Source: Hypericum androsaemum
Lineage: Eukaryota > Streptophyta > Magnoliopsida > Malpighiales > Hypericaceae
DNA: 64,000 nt
Direction of reading: 5' to 3'
Assembly (NCBI GenBank): GCA_963995505.1
Contig: OZ023194.1
Span: 12,396,428-12,460,427, forward strand
The notes under the pieces were generated by a model that saw only the letters and a program-made list of their open reading frames with translations, had not been told where the DNA came from and did no database searches. Made by a program: the position numbers and the translations under genes. Shown here piece after piece: positions 43,795 through 56,879 of the stretch. Within the stretch, counting starts at the first letter, position 1. The number at the start of each line of letters is the position of its first letter.

Positions 43795-46680
43795 CCAACA
43801 TTGTAACTCAATATGGACTCTTGGACAAAGTTTATTAGCCCAAAATTTGAACGCCGTATTTCATTCTCCATCCATTGTGATACATTGTCTACCAACAAAT
43901 ATAACAATTTCGTAAATAAAACGTGTTTTTATAAGGGGTTATACAGCTTAGGCGTTTTTCTAATATTGATGTAACGTGGAAATTAAAGTGTTCAATTATA
44001 TTTTTTTTAATCTGATCGAACAAAATAGGAGTTTTATTGTGCTATCTTTATTTTTAGACTACTTAATATTCGAATATACAAAAGACTGACTAATATAAAT
44101 TCGCTTTGGGTAGAACAAATCTCTCCGAACAAAAATTTAACACAAATACGTTTCAAAATATTTCGAACTCAAAAATTTATAATAACTTCTTCATCAGTTA
44201 ATCTAAATAATAGTTTCGCTAGTTTGTGCGCAAGTTGTAGTATGATCAAAATAAAAAGGGTCAAATAAAGGTAAATTTGAGGGGTCAAGATTCAAAAAGA
44301 AGGGTGTAATCGGTATTCCAAAAGAGGAAGATCATATAATCTGGAGTGAATGTATTTTTGACACCAAAGATGAAACAGCCATGTGCACGCCTTCCTTTTA
44401 GCAATTGATTTTCTAGGGTCCACGTCAGTGGCCAATCATTGTTTCCCCCCCGGAAATATTCAATTGTTTAATTGATTTTCTTGCCTGAAATTAAGAAAAT
44501 ATTACTTTTCATTATCTTAAACTACACTAATACCGGAATATCTATTAACTGTACAAAGCACCAAAAGTTTTCTTACCGAATCTAAACATAAGCATATTGC
44601 CCATAAATCTAATTCAATATCTCAATTTTTCTTTACAATTTTATACCAAAGCTTAAATTTTACAAAAAAAATAGAAAATACAAAATTTAATCTATGATTA
44701 AATTGAACTTACCGAAAAAATTTTCCGACCAGCCAACCGGTACTTCCGCATAATGACTGGTCTTGTTAAAATCGAGAATACCAGTTGCTACAGAAACAAA
44801 AATACAAGATTAAATATTTTCTCCTCGTTTAGTTATTGGGAGTTAAATTGGTGTTGCAGGATAGTTATATTACAAGTGCCGAATGGCCCATGTGTCACAA
44901 GAGGTAGACAAAAGTACAGCCTGGAATCAATGGAAGTCGATATACACTTGACCTATCCATTAACATTAGGAAAATAAATTCTCACCCAGAGGAAAACACA
45001 AATAGCATCATTATTCATTCCTCCCAAACTTTCTTTCTACGCAAACAAGGATTAGCATTAAGAATCTCCACTTCTTGGTTTATTCTTGCATTTTCTTTAA
45101 CGGATAAGAGAGCGTACCGAACTACTATATGTTTTTTATTCGATCAATTTGACTATCAGTTTGATCAGATATTTAAAATATTTTATCATTTCATATTTAC
45201 CATCAGAGTGCCAAAAAATTCTAAAAATTCTCTAATTTTGTTAGAAAATTTTCATTTACAAATATTAAGATCTTAATTAAATCGTTTTAATATACAAAAT
45301 TCATAAAATCATTTTTTTTCAAAAAAATATTTTTCGGTCAATTGTACGGTACCATCTGCCTACCTTATAGCAACACCACAAATGTTTGGCAATTAATGTG
45401 TCATAATTTATACAGCTCTTTCGTTGGGACTTTGTTGTTTTTTATTTCTGTTAGATTAAGTCCTTAGATACCATCATATACAATCCCAATAGAAGCGACC
45501 CGCATGTTATTTATCACTTGGCATGTTTTTATTTCCAACCATTACCCAAATTATAGCCCTTGCCTTACCATTGGCTTCGAAAATCGCTCTATTTACCATG
45601 GTTAATCGTAAACAGTGGGTGTTCGGATAACCGGTTTAAAAAAATCAGTATATAACCATAAGGATTTTTGGACCGGTTCTTCTACCAATAGAATACCACA
45701 ACTAAGCAGAAGCCAACGTGCATTATAATAAAATGTTAGCCTTCCAGGGTGTCCGCAGCAAGTAAATACATCAATAGTTTCCATGCGTACAGTTTTTATT
45801 TATTTATAAAATAGGACAGCTACGTCCAAAGTTCGACGACTATTTTTTAAAGGAAGAGGCCCTTCCACATGAATTTTTAAACCATCGATATTTAGATACA
45901 TACTAAATCGACTAATTCATATACAAACACGAATTAGTTTAGTCTAGAATGTTCGGCAAAGCACTTCCTACCAAATTTTATATTTTTTTATACAACTGTG
46001 CTCGAATTTAAATCCAATGTAAATCCTCTAGTTAAACTAAAATATTCATTTACCCGGTTCACTTACGTGCTCAGTGGTCCTCACACGGAGACACTAACAA
46101 AATCGAAACAACTACGAGTGCACATGGAATGTTACGTCGTTATAGATCAACCAAAATGTCTCGAGAGTCCTTGAAAATGAGTTGTTGTAATAGCTTTACC
46201 ATATTTCAAATATTTCATCTGACTCAAATTTGGATTAGCCGATCCAGTAAGTTTCTGGATATCCGATGGTATAAACTAAAAAAAATAATTCAAGAAAAAT
46301 ACAATGGCGAGGTCTTTCAACGACACCAATAAGAAAAGGTCCAACAAGACAAGATACTTGTTAGGACCATTCTCTTGACAGCCTCAGTTAGAGCCTAAAG
46401 TGATTATGCAATAAATTATAATCACGAGACTCATTCCTGATCTAAAATAAGACCACGGAGTATGGACTTACATATTTAGAAACTACATTAAGGGTATATC
46501 TCGGTCAATTTTTGGCAGAGGCAGTACATCAGATTATCTACCGGCGAATAAAACATAATGATACTATAAGCTGTAAATCAGTGTAATTAGAGTTAAACGG
46601 GGTAAAGAATGGTTAAATTACGTAGTAACATCAAGTTCATCCAGAATAAAACAGAACGACAGAATTTATTTACTTCCCTC
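43795..46680. other. AT-rich intergenic DNA
   Basis: Nearly 2.9 kb without a supportable gene. Open stretches are short and lack family features. Confidence 0.5.
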
Positions 46681-47133
46681 GGCATTGATAAGGTAAGTGC
46701 TGATCTGAGGTGAGCAAGAACTTCTGGGTGCAGGGACCTTGAATGTCACAGGATCAGCTAAAACACGTCTGGAACCATAAGCAAATGTTTAACTTTTGCA
46801 GTATCTTTTTGAGTTTAATTAAGCAGAGAGCAGTCCCAAGAAAAACCCTTATCCGCGCTTTCACCATCAAACCTTGATGAACATGCAGGAGCATCAAACT
46901 CATTAAATTGAAACTGTTTTACTTCGTTTAATTGCGACTGTAAGACCAAAACCTTGACATATCCGCTAAGATTGGATCATTTTAAGCAGATACATTAAAC
47001 AAGTGAAAGATTAACTAGTCCAGAACGCAGATGCCACAGAGAAGCTTCCATATCTTACTGTTAATTTTTCACCAATGTGACAAGACACCAAGAGTGGGTT
47101 CCATGTACAAAGGGGGTTGGTAGAGGCACTACA

Positions 47134-48548
47134 TCAGTCATCATCGTAGGAGACATGAAAGCTGGTGGTGCAACCAGGTGCCTCAGGTTGCTCTGCTCCA
47201 CAGCAATCGTAAAATTTCGCAGCATAAGGCGGATCATCAGGTCCCAGTTCATAGTACCTTCATTCAACCAAAGAAAAACACAAGTGTTGGATGGTACCAA
47301 AAACAAAGTCCATCAGAAGAATCAAAGAGATCGACATGCAGAACCAAATTATCGGAAGCGACTGTTGGTTGGTCACTCTACTGAGAGAAAACTGAATAGA
47401 GGCAAAGAATATCAATAACGCATCCATCACTAACACAAAATCTCAGCTCAGATTGCGCTGTAAAAGGATAGTGCTATTGCGGATACTGAGTCAGGAACCA
47501 CTCCAGCTCAAACAGCCAACCCGTTATGCTAAAATCATTGTTCAGTCAGTTACTTATTGTCTCAGTTTCCTTTTTGTCTCTCTGAAATTGAATCAATTTC
47601 CTCTACGACGGACCTTTTACTCTTACCCACTTAATGAAAAACCATCCCCCAAGTTCATTTAGACTTGCTACCAATACCAGCAACTGAAAATAACTGGGAA
47701 CAAAGGCCACACGTCGAAATTGAGAAGAATGATGCCCTATTTGTGCTAGTCTGGCAACCTTTTTGACTCTTGTACACCACCATCATTCAGTATCTTCAGA
47801 AATGTTTCTTTTTTTCATTATAAAACGGTAAGCTCCGACAACAGACATGACAAACATCCCCACGCCTTCAATGTTTTAGGTGAACAGATCAGAAGTAGGT
47901 ATTCCGTCCGGGCATTATATATTCAGATGCGAATTGTTGAGAAGATAGACAATTGATTACTAATGGAATCAAGCATCATTTGATCTCTCTCCATTCGTTC
48001 TTATGAAGAATAGTGGAGGCACACTCAGAACTAACAAAATACATATATAACAACATTTTTCCTTCTCTTGAAGAAGAGAAAAACATCAATACAAGATGAA
48101 TACTAATTCCTGCATATGCAACACCACAATTGCACAGAAGACGTGGACTCACTCAAGCACGAGACCCACCGGACCAACTAATACATGTTCGAGCCATTGA
48201 CTCAAATAGTGGCAAAAAGCAAGACTCGAACTAGAGACCTACCTGAGCAATTTTGATCAAATGGTTGGTGCCAACAATTTTCCAATCATCATATAATTTT
48301 TCCAATCTAAAGAAAGAAAAAAGCTCAAGCAAAAGGAGGTGTCCAAGAAAACTGAAGCGAACGAGTGGACGACAGGGGATATTAACAAAATGGGACCTCT
48401 TCTGGTCGTCGTGGCGACGGCAGACGAAGAAAGAAGGGTGGAAGACGCAAGCCGATGAGCTATTGGAAGAAGCGCTGTAAGGTTGCTTGCACCTCTTGCA
48501 TATTCTCTCCTCTTTCTTCTCCGCTTCTCCTCTCCCTGCGCTCTCCAT
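47134..48548 (-). CDS. Small Cys/His-rich plant protein (two exons)
   Basis: Exon 1 48548-48397 and exon 2 47257-47134 join in phase to give 91 residues; the intron is about 1.1 kb. Exon 1 reads EERICKRCKQPYSASSN, then CVFHPSFFVCRRHDDQK. Exon 2 reads YYELGPDDPPYAAKFYDCCG, then APGCTTSFHVSYDDD and the stop. Cys and His residues (CxxC, HP, C..RH, CC, C...H) probably bind zinc. I recall close homologues annotated only as uncharacterised plant proteins. Downstream (46680-47100) is probably 3' UTR. The exon 1 donor AG|GTCCCA is weak. No signal peptide is seen. Confidence 0.8.
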
Positions 48549-48834
48549 TTCCTCTCTCTCTCTCTCCCCGGCGCGCTAATTGCTTGAAGATATTTGGAGT
48601 GGCACGGGCCAACTGCGGGCCTGGACCCACGCTCTATTGGGCCTCACTCTTTCCGAACGAATATCTAACATGTGGATTTGGATTGACCAGTTTAGTAGAT
48701 ATTTAAATATAAGCAAACTTCAACTAGAAATGCATATACATGTTTTACATGTATGTTTTATTTTTTAAGTTTGTAAAAAGTTGATAGAATTCTAGTAGAT
48801 TATGTGATAGTAAATGTAAAAATTGAAAATAAAT

Positions 48835-49065
48835 ATATTCCTAAACCCTACCATAAGGTTCTTCTTATCCAATACTAAGAGCCCTCGCACAATAGCACGG
48901 AGACACTACTCACCTAATAGTCTATTCTCAACCCATAACATTGTATCTCTTCTCTATCATCTCTTGGTCTTTTTCTCTTCATCTTTGGGTTTGATAATAA
49001 GCTCAGCTCTAGCTGAGGTGAAGAGATGGAGATTCCGAAATAGAGGAAAGAGAGTTGTTCATTTT
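48835..49065. repeat. Dispersed repeat copy A (left part, split by copia)
   Basis: Matches 55185-55320 joined to 55440-55580 (CTAAACCCTACCATAA, GCACAATAGCACG, TCTTGGTCTTTTTCTC, GAAGAGATGGAGATTCC). Its right continuation (GCAAATTTTCTTTTTAGG) lies beyond the copia element from about 54583. Confidence 0.85.
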
Positions 49066-49533
49066 GTCAAAAACTTGATGATTTAAGCAAGGAGAAACGA
49101 GATCTCGAAGTTAGAGAGGACAAGTGATAGAGCCAGAGATTGCTGAGGAAGATGCTGCCTCATTTTTATATTCCTTTCTCTGTACAAAAATGGAGAGAGA
49201 AATCATCTATCAAATTTGTTTTTACTCTATACAAATATATCCTAACAGCTGGTATATTGGAGACTATTTTACACGCTGCTCTCGAGGAGGATTTTCCCTT
49301 CTAACTAATTCACCAGCTGTTGGCCAATCCCCTTTTGTCGTCAGGTGCTGGTTTGTTGAGGAGAATATTATGACGTGGCAGCCAACGTATCATTTTTGTC
49401 TTTGTATGGGCTTGCGTCTCCTTTTGGGCCAAATGGGCTTGTATCCCATTTCTTTTCTCTGAAGTATTTCCTTCTTCCTTTAGCGCCAAAACCCAAGAAG
49501 GAGCAACAATGGTGGAACTTCAATTACTCAATA
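49066..49533 (-). repeat. Copia 3' LTR
   Basis: 468 bp, beginning TGTCAAAAACTTGATG and ending TTACTCAATA on the plus strand. It pairs with 54115-54582. Read in element orientation it starts TATTGAGTAAT, a decayed TGTTGAG. Confidence 0.9.
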
Positions 49534-52500
49534 CGCCCCTACAAGCTGGAAGGTGAATGTTCATCATTCCAAGCTTGGAAATCAAAAACTCATGCCGGGC
49601 ACCAAGCAATGGTTTGGTAAATATATCAGCAATCTGTATCTCAGTACAAACATAGAAGAGACGTAAGAAACCAGACTTTATCTTTTCATGAACAGAATGA
49701 CAATCAATGTCAATATATTTGGTGCGTTCATGAAAAATTGGGTTCTCAGCAATATGAATGGCAGACTTACTATCACAGAAAACCAAACAAGGATCGGGAG
49801 ACGGAATGAGAAGATCCTAAAGTAAGTATGTCACCCATTGTAATTCATGAGCAATCGAGGAAAGTGCTCGATATTCTGCCTTGGATGAAGAATGAGAAAC
49901 AATGTCTTGATTCTTAGAACGCCATGAGATAAGTGAATCGCCTAAGAACACGCCAAAACCCGTGATAGATCGACGACTGTCATAACATTTTGTCCAATCG
50001 CTATCACAAAACCCTTTGAGTTGAGTATTGGATGAAGCCAAAAAGAAGAGACCAAATCCAGGGTGACCCTTTAAGTAACGAAGAACACGATAAGCAGCTT
50101 TCATGTGGAGATCCATTAGTTTAGCCATAAATCGACTGAGCTGGCTGACAGCAAAACAAATGTCAGGACGAGTGGCGATGAGATAGAGTAACCGACCAAT
50201 GAGTCTCATGTAGCTGAAGGAGGTAACTGGTTCATCTGCAGAAAGGAGTAAATCATCAACATCATTATCAGATGCAACCAGAGGATTACTGTAAAGGGGA
50301 ATGCCCAATTCAGCAGATAAGATACAATTGACCTCCATTGGAGTGAAAACGGGTTTACAACCAAGATAACCCGCATCCTTCACAATTTCAAGTAGATACT
50401 TCTTCTGGCTAATATAAATACCATCAGATTGTCGAGCAACTTCGAGGCCCAAGGAGTATTTTAAATCTCCTAAATCTTTTAGCTTGAACAAGTGATTAAA
50501 AACTGTTGTGATTTTATCAAGTGCCAGAAGATCATTCCCACACAATATGATATCATCAACATACACAAGAATGACCACGAAGATAGAACCAGTGGACCGT
50601 GTGAATAGGGAATGATCTGATGAAGATTGAATAAAACTGTGATCCAATAAAGAAGTGGTGAGCTTGGTAAACCACTGTCGGCTTACTTGTTTCAAGCCAT
50701 AAAGAGAGCGATGTAACCTGCACACTTTACCATGATCAGCAGTAGGAAGTGAGAGGTCGGGTGGATGTGTCATATATACTTCTTCATTCAAATCACCATT
50801 GAGAAAGACGTTGTTGACGTCTGATTGACGAAGATACCAACCCTTTTGAGCTGCAATTGCAAGTAAAAGTCTCACAGTAGTTAATTTAGCTACGAGTGAA
50901 AAAGTTTCAAGGAAGTCCACTCTGTATGGCTGTGTATAACCCTTGGCAATAAGGCATGGTGTATAGCGTTCCACACTTCCATCAGAATGATGCTTGACTT
51001 TATACACCCATTTGCAGCCAATAGGTGTTTTGCCAAGAGGAAGATCCATTAAATTCCAGGTTCTATTTACAGAGAGAGCTGATAACTCATCTGTCATAGC
51101 TTGTAGCCATCGTGGATCTTGAACAACCTCCTTGTAACTTCGGGGTTCATGAGCCTGAAGAATCTTGGTAGAGAACACTCGATGGGCAAGTGGCATGTTT
51201 CATAATCCAAAGTAAGATGACAGAGGATAAAGTGCAGACCTGCTGGATGGTGGAGAATGATCGGCGAGGTCAATGACAGTACTACAGATATAATCTGACA
51301 AGTACTTAGGATGCTGGCGGGCTATTTGATTGCGATGCCGAAGGTCCTCAGAAGGTGGAGAGATATCCACTGATCTTAGCAATGAAGGAGTGGGGCTAGG
51401 TGTATGTGGAATTTGTGGTGGAGGAGCAGGTATCAGAGAGGAATAGGCAAGGTTATCAGTGATAGGAGAAGTGAGGGGCAAGACCAGACTATCAGGTAAA
51501 TACGGTTGGCAATAATCTAGAGAATATAAGTGTTGGTTTTGAAACAGATAAATATCCTCATGAAAGTTGACATCACGAGATATTATAATCTGATGAGTAG
51601 ACAAATTATAAAGTTTATAACCCTTCACACCAAACGAATAACCAAGAAAGATATGTGGTCAACTACGGGGATCAAATTTGCCTCTGCCTATGTCTATGGT
51701 TGCTGCGTAGCACAAAGACCCAAAAACCTTCAAATGTGATAATGGTATAGGCTTTCTATAGAGCAATTCAAATGGCATCTTATTTCCAAGAAGGGTGAAA
51801 GGCATTCTATTAATCAAATAGGCGGCGTGTAATATAGAGTCACTCCAAAACACTAAGGGCAAATGGCCATGGATAAGTAAGGATCTAGCAACGTTTAAAA
51901 GATGTTGGTGCTTACGTTCTATCTGCCCATTTTGTTGTGGACTAGAACGACAAGATGTGTCATGTATAATCCCCTTATCATGATAAAAGCCTCTAAAAAA
52001 GAACTCAGTACCTTGATCCGTACGTATAGTTTTCATGGTTATTCCAAATTGGTTCTTCACTAGATCGTAGAAACTAGGCAAGATAAAAGAGACATCAGAT
52101 TTTGCCTTCATCAAATATATCCAAAGAGAACGGGTGTGATCATCAACTAGAGTTAAAAAGTATTGAAAACTATCGTGAGAGGGAAGGCTATATTTGCCCC
52201 ATACATCTGCGTGTATTAGCTCAAAACTAGAGGCTGCTGTACTAGAACTATGAGGAAATGTAAGTCGTTTATCCTTAGCAAGATGACATACATCACAATG
52301 GCTATCAACTCTAGATGAAATAGCTGGATGAAGTTGCTGTAAAATGCGTAGCTTATGTGTAGGTAAATGACCAAGGCGACAGTGCCATAGATCCAAATCA
52401 TTGTGGATAAGTCGAAGATTATTGGTGGAAGGTGAGGTTGTTGCTAAGAACTTCTGAGTTTCAGCTTCAAGCAGGTAGAGCCCATTAATTTGTAACCAAT

Positions 52501-52848
52501 CATTCTCGAAGAGTGCAGGTCCTGTATAGCACAATTAACACCCTAAAAAATAAGTGAGTATGAAGAATTTTGTAGCAGTTTACTCACGGACACAAGATTA
52601 AAAGGGAAGGCAGGAACCAAAAGTACATTCCTCAATAGCAGAAGAGGATTTAACTAAATCATACCAATATGCATGGCCTGAGTTTGATTCCCGTTTGGCA
52701 ATCCAACAAAAATACCAGTAATATGTGTTAATGTGAGAAAAGAAACACAGTTGCAGGCAATATGATCAGTGGCTCCTGAATCCAATATCCATTTTCCATC
52801 AAAGAAAGTAGGAGAGCGTGGTGTTGTAGAACAAATACTACCTGACAT
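49520..52848 (-). pseudogene. Copia pol remnant (protease, integrase, RT, RNase H)
   Basis: Protease motif WILDSGATDHIA lies at 52848-52654. The integrase HHCC zinc finger (WHCRLGHL...CDVCHLAK) and core (LVDDHTRSLW, IRTDQGTEF) lie at 52534-51659. A linker follows at 51628-51200. Reverse transcriptase at 51196 onward has KWVYKVKHHSDG and the YVDD active site. RNase H has GFCDSDW, SSSKAEYRAL and, at 49786-49520, DIFTKPL. From integrase to the end everything is in one frame, broken by in-frame stops at about 51659, 51200 and 49817. The protease is in another frame. No functional polyprotein can be made. Confidence 0.92.
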
Positions 52849-52955
52849 TCGGAGAGTGATCTGAGCAGGTGTAGTGATGGTAGATGCTACTGATGGATTG
52901 GTAATATGTCCACCAGCTGGTTGTGTGCTAGAGGAGGTTGATCTAGCTTGTTACA

Positions 52956-54055
52956 TCAAAGACAGTAATCCATTATATTGATCAGAAGATAATCCAAGTC
53001 GATTAAACTCAGCAACAACCCATGTGCATCACCACCAGAAGATGATCCTGCCATTGCTGAAGTTACATTAGTTGAATAAGAATTAGTCATGCTTTGTCCA
53101 CCACCAGTTGCAGAGTAATTGCCTCTATCTTGCTGCACCATCTGATTAGTGTTCCTGGGCTTATAGTTAGGTGGAAAACTATGCTTCTTGAAGCATTTGT
53201 CAACCGTATGACCAAGCCTATTACAATAGGTACATTGAGGTCGATTAGAGTTGTTGTTCCAGAACTTCTTACCACCAGAGTCTGCAACTGAATGTACACC
53301 CTCATTTGTAACCATATTCGCAATAGGAAGAACATGAGCATTGGACGTCATGGTACTCCTCTCTTGTTGTAAAGCCAAAATAAGACTCTACTCATGTTGG
53401 ATAGAGGATCCATCATCAGAACTTGTTCACAAATATGCAAATAGTTTTTGTTCAGTCCACGAAGAAACCCTATTACGAGATCATTGGACCTGTAGCCGAT
53501 AGCAAGCTTAAAAAGTTCACAGTTACTAGCATCTTTAGCACACTTGCAATGGGGAAGTGGACGATACTGCTCCATTTGATGCCAGAGAACTCTATATTGG
53601 GCAAAGCAATTCGAAATAGTCAAGGCTCCCTGTCGAAGATACAAGATCTGCTGCTGCAAATTTGAAACTCGCATATTTTTACCTCTACCATATCGATCCT
53701 TGAGATCCTCCCATAGATCACGAGCACTCTCGAACCACATAACACTCTGTGCAATCCTAGGCTCAACGGATCTAATTATCCAACTAGAAACTATAGTGTT
53801 GTTTCTTTTCCAAAAGACATAACAAACATCGTCAACAGAAGGAGGAAGGATAGTACCGTCAATGAACCTGATCTTGTGCTTGGACCATAACGCCATCTCC
53901 ACGGCTCGACTGCAGGAGAGATGATTGTGTTCATTGAGGAGCGGAGTGACCAGTACGATAGCTAGACTTTCATTAGGATGTAGATAGAAAGGATCTGCCT
54001 CCTCTAGATGTGAAGTAGCTGTGGTCTTCGTGCCTGAGTTTCCAGGTGATTCCAT
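52956..54055 (-). pseudogene. Copia gag remnant
   Basis: The minus strand from 54055 reads the copia gag/UBN2-like capsid region (NESLAIVLVTPLL, ARDLWEDLKDRYG, QYRVLWHQMEQY). It changes frame near 53360 and continues to a zinc knuckle CTYCNRLGHTVDKC. A frameshift and a stop separate it from the protease. Confidence 0.9.
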
Positions 54056-54114
54056 GAAAAAGAGAGCGATGAGAACGAGGAAAAATGTTTAAGATGAGCA
54101 AGGCTCTGATACTA

Positions 54115-54582
54115 TGTAAAAAACTTGATGATTTAAGCAAGGAGAAAAGAGATCTCGAAGTTAAAGAGGACAAGTGATAGAGACAGAGATTGGTGAGGAA
54201 GATGGTGCCTATTTTTTGTATTCTTTTCTCTGTACAAAATGGAGAGAGAAATCATCTATCAATTTTGTTTTTACTCTATATATATATATCATAACAGCTG
54301 GTATATTGGGGACCATTTTACACGCTGCTTTCGATGAGGATTTGCCCTTCTAACTAATTCACCAGCTGTTGGCCAGTCTCCTTTTGTCGTCAGGTGCTGG
54401 TTTGTTGAGGAGAATATTATGACGTGGCAGCCAACATATCCTTTTTGTCTTTGTATGGGCTTGCGTCTCCTCTTGGGCCATATGGGCTTGTATCCCATTT
54501 CTTTTCTCTGAAATATTTTCTTCTTCCTTTAGCGCCAAAACCCGAGAAGGAGCAACAATGGTGGAACTTCGATTACTCAATA
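54115..54582 (-). repeat. Copia 5' LTR
   Basis: 468 bp, beginning TGTAAAAAACTTGATG on the plus strand. The element's primer-binding-like sequence lies immediately to its left. A (TA)n run near 54279-54290 differs from the partner LTR. Confidence 0.9.
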
Positions 54583-54852
54583 TTTCAAGCAAATTTTCTT
54601 TTTAGGAAAAAGTAGAAAGATACATTTTTTTGTTGATTTTTCTTCTTATTTCTTCATATTCATAAATGAATGATGATATTGAATAGTACCGACCGTCAGG
54701 TGCTTTTTCAAAAAATTCAACAACTTAACATCATTTGATATTTGATAGTTATGGATGTTCACTTTTTGAAATTACAAAAAAGTAAAATTTACTCAAAATA
54801 AATTAACATAGATTTATGAAATAACTCAAAATATACTAAAAAAATACTTACA

Positions 54853-55147
54853 GCTTTTCCTTCCATCGACCTCTTAATTATTTTATTTTTGTTGTTGTCC
54901 ATCTTGTAAAAAGCAGCTAGAACTGGAACATTTCTAGTATCCATAACAATCTCATTGTCGTTAATTTCCTCATATAACTTCTTCAATATAAGTCCTTTCA
55001 TCGAGCACGGATTTTTTTCAGATTCTTTTTGCGTATCAACATACCATCGAACCAAGTCATCAACATACAACTTTACTATTTTATCTTCATTTTTTCCTCG
55101 ATTATAAACTTGCAAACGCCTGCACTGGCATAGATCAAGCAAGTATC
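54853..55147 (-). pseudogene. Orphan exon of unknown protein
   Basis: Between a good acceptor (TTTTTCAG|ATACTTG) and a good donor (AAAGCT|GTAAGTA) the minus strand is open for 295 nt. It reads YLLDLCQCRRLQVYNRG, then VKLYVDDLVRWYVDTQKE, MKGLILKKLYEEIND and VPVLAAFYKMDNNKN. Splice signals and ordinary composition suggest a real exon, or one recently captured by surrounding repeats. I do not recognise the family, and no partner exons are seen nearby. Confidence 0.45.
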
Positions 55148-55184
55148 TGAAAAAGAATAAAAGCATGAGAATGGTGAATAGAAA

Positions 55185-56215
55185 ATTGAAAATTGAAAAT
55201 AAATAAATTTCTAAACCCTACCATAACGTTCTTCCTACCCAATCCTAAAAGTCCATCGCACAATAGCACGAAGACACTACCCACCTAATAGTCTATTCTC
55301 AACCCGTAACATTCTTCTCCTCATTAATATTATCTGAATTCTGAAAAATTAATATGGAACATAATATATTTATGAAGAAAATGGCAAAGAGCTCAAGAAA
55401 TCAAATTAGTGAAAAAACATAAAACCTCAAATTTTTTAATGTTATTACATACCTGCTCATCTATCTTTTCTCTATCGTCTCTTGGTCTTTTTCTCTCCTT
55501 CCTTGGGTTTGATAATAAGCTTAGCTGTAGCTGAAGTGAAGAGATGGAGATTCCAAAATAAAGGAGAAAGAGTTGTTCATTTTCTAGCAAATTTTCTTTT
55601 TAGAAAAAAGAAGAAAGATACATTTTTTGTTGATTTGTCTTCTTATTTTTGCAATCAACTTGTTATTTTCAGCTATCACTTTATGTAAGAAAAAAGAAAA
55701 TTAATTTTGTTTATCCGAAAAAATAATTGCTAAAATAACAAATAAATAAAATTGCTATTTTTTACACTTTTTAATACTCGTGAGCAAATGTCATCGAAAT
55801 AAAAAATAATAATAATCTACCAAAAGATAATAACTTATTATTTTTTAATAATTGTTGAAAACCGTCTCCTCCACTTTTACCCCAATCTCTAACCCCTCTC
55901 CTCAAATTTTCTACTTGAACACTTCCCCACCCTAACTACAGATTGAAAAACCAGTGTAGACAAAAACCATGATGCTTCTTCTACTCGGCTTACATAGTAG
56001 TTTAATACGAAGAAAAAGAAAAATCAGTGAAGAAACTCCCTTTCCATTACCACTTTATCTCTACACAACGCGAAGAAAAAAAATTCAAAACAGACATTTT
56101 CCATGTCCACGGTCATATTCTCCAGAAAAGAAAAATTCAAAAATGAAAAAGGAAAGTAGATGAATAAGGAGAGTACTAAAGAGAGTAGCTGGTGCACCCG
56201 AAACCTCCTAAGTGA
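55185..56215. repeat. Dispersed repeat copy B
   Basis: 55320-56150 matches 56880-57720 almost end to end. 55185-55320 matches copy A. The end (56010-56210, GAAGAAAAAGAAAAATCAGTGA...) recurs again at 56405-56605. No protein is encoded. Confidence 0.85.
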
Positions 56216-56399
56216 CCAACCACCTCACAAATGAAACTTATTTCCATGCACTTAAAGAAATAAAAAGATAATGAAAAAATAAAAATACGAGCTCGAAAAA
56301 ATTGAAGGAAGTAATAAACTGCAATTTGTTCTCGGGATCCTGTCGTGTCTCTTCGCTGCTCGTTCTTGCTTGCTTTCTTCTTTTTTCTAAAAAGGTAGC

Positions 56400-56620
56400 T
56401 TAACACGAAGAAGAAAAAGAAAAATCAGTGACGAAACCTCCTTTTAAGTACCACTCCATCTCTACACAAAGCGATGAAAATTTTCAAACAAATTTTTTCC
56501 ATGTCCAAAGTCACATTTTCCAGAAAAGAAATTTTGAAAATGGAAAAAGATAGTAGAGGACTAAGGAGCATACTCAAGAGTGTAGTAGGTGCACTTGAAA
56601 CCTCCCACATACTTTTTGAT
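56400..56620. repeat. Partial copy of the repeat's 3' part
   Basis: Matches 56010-56210 (AACACGAAGAAGAAAAAG, CCATGTCCA, TTCCAGAAAAGAAA, GTGCACCCGAAACCTCC-like). Confidence 0.8.
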
Positions 56621-56879
56621 TTTTTCCTTGTTACCCTTCATAGGAGAAGAATGAGAATTTCAACAACAAAAAATAATGGAAGCTAGCGGGCTGAGATTAG
56701 AAAAAGATATCATTTCAAATTAACACGAAGTAATCTTTCTTCTGTATCTTGATAGCTAGCGACTAAGTATCAGTATAATAAACTAAATGTTATTACTTTT
56801 AATAAAATCATCTAGTTATTAAAAAAGGTAAAAAAAATAGAGCTATGAAAAAATATATAACTGCCCCTAATCACTTTCA

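Larger units (their letters stand above)
49066..54582 (-). mobile_element. Ty1/copia LTR retrotransposon, degenerate
   Basis: LTRs 49066-49533 and 54115-54582 enclose, on the minus strand, gag, protease, integrase, reverse transcriptase and RNase H in copia order. A primer-binding-like TATCAGAGCCT lies next to the right (5') LTR (54101-54114, minus strand), and a polypurine-like GTAGGGGCG lies next to the left (3') LTR. The LTRs differ at many positions and the coding region has frameshifts and stops, so the element is old and defective. The pre-insertion site survives in the repeat copy at 55571-55595. Confidence 0.93.

Noticed and set aside
47077..47418. 113-codon plus-strand open frame
   Set aside because: Antisense to exon 2 of the small Cys/His-rich gene, with no domain.
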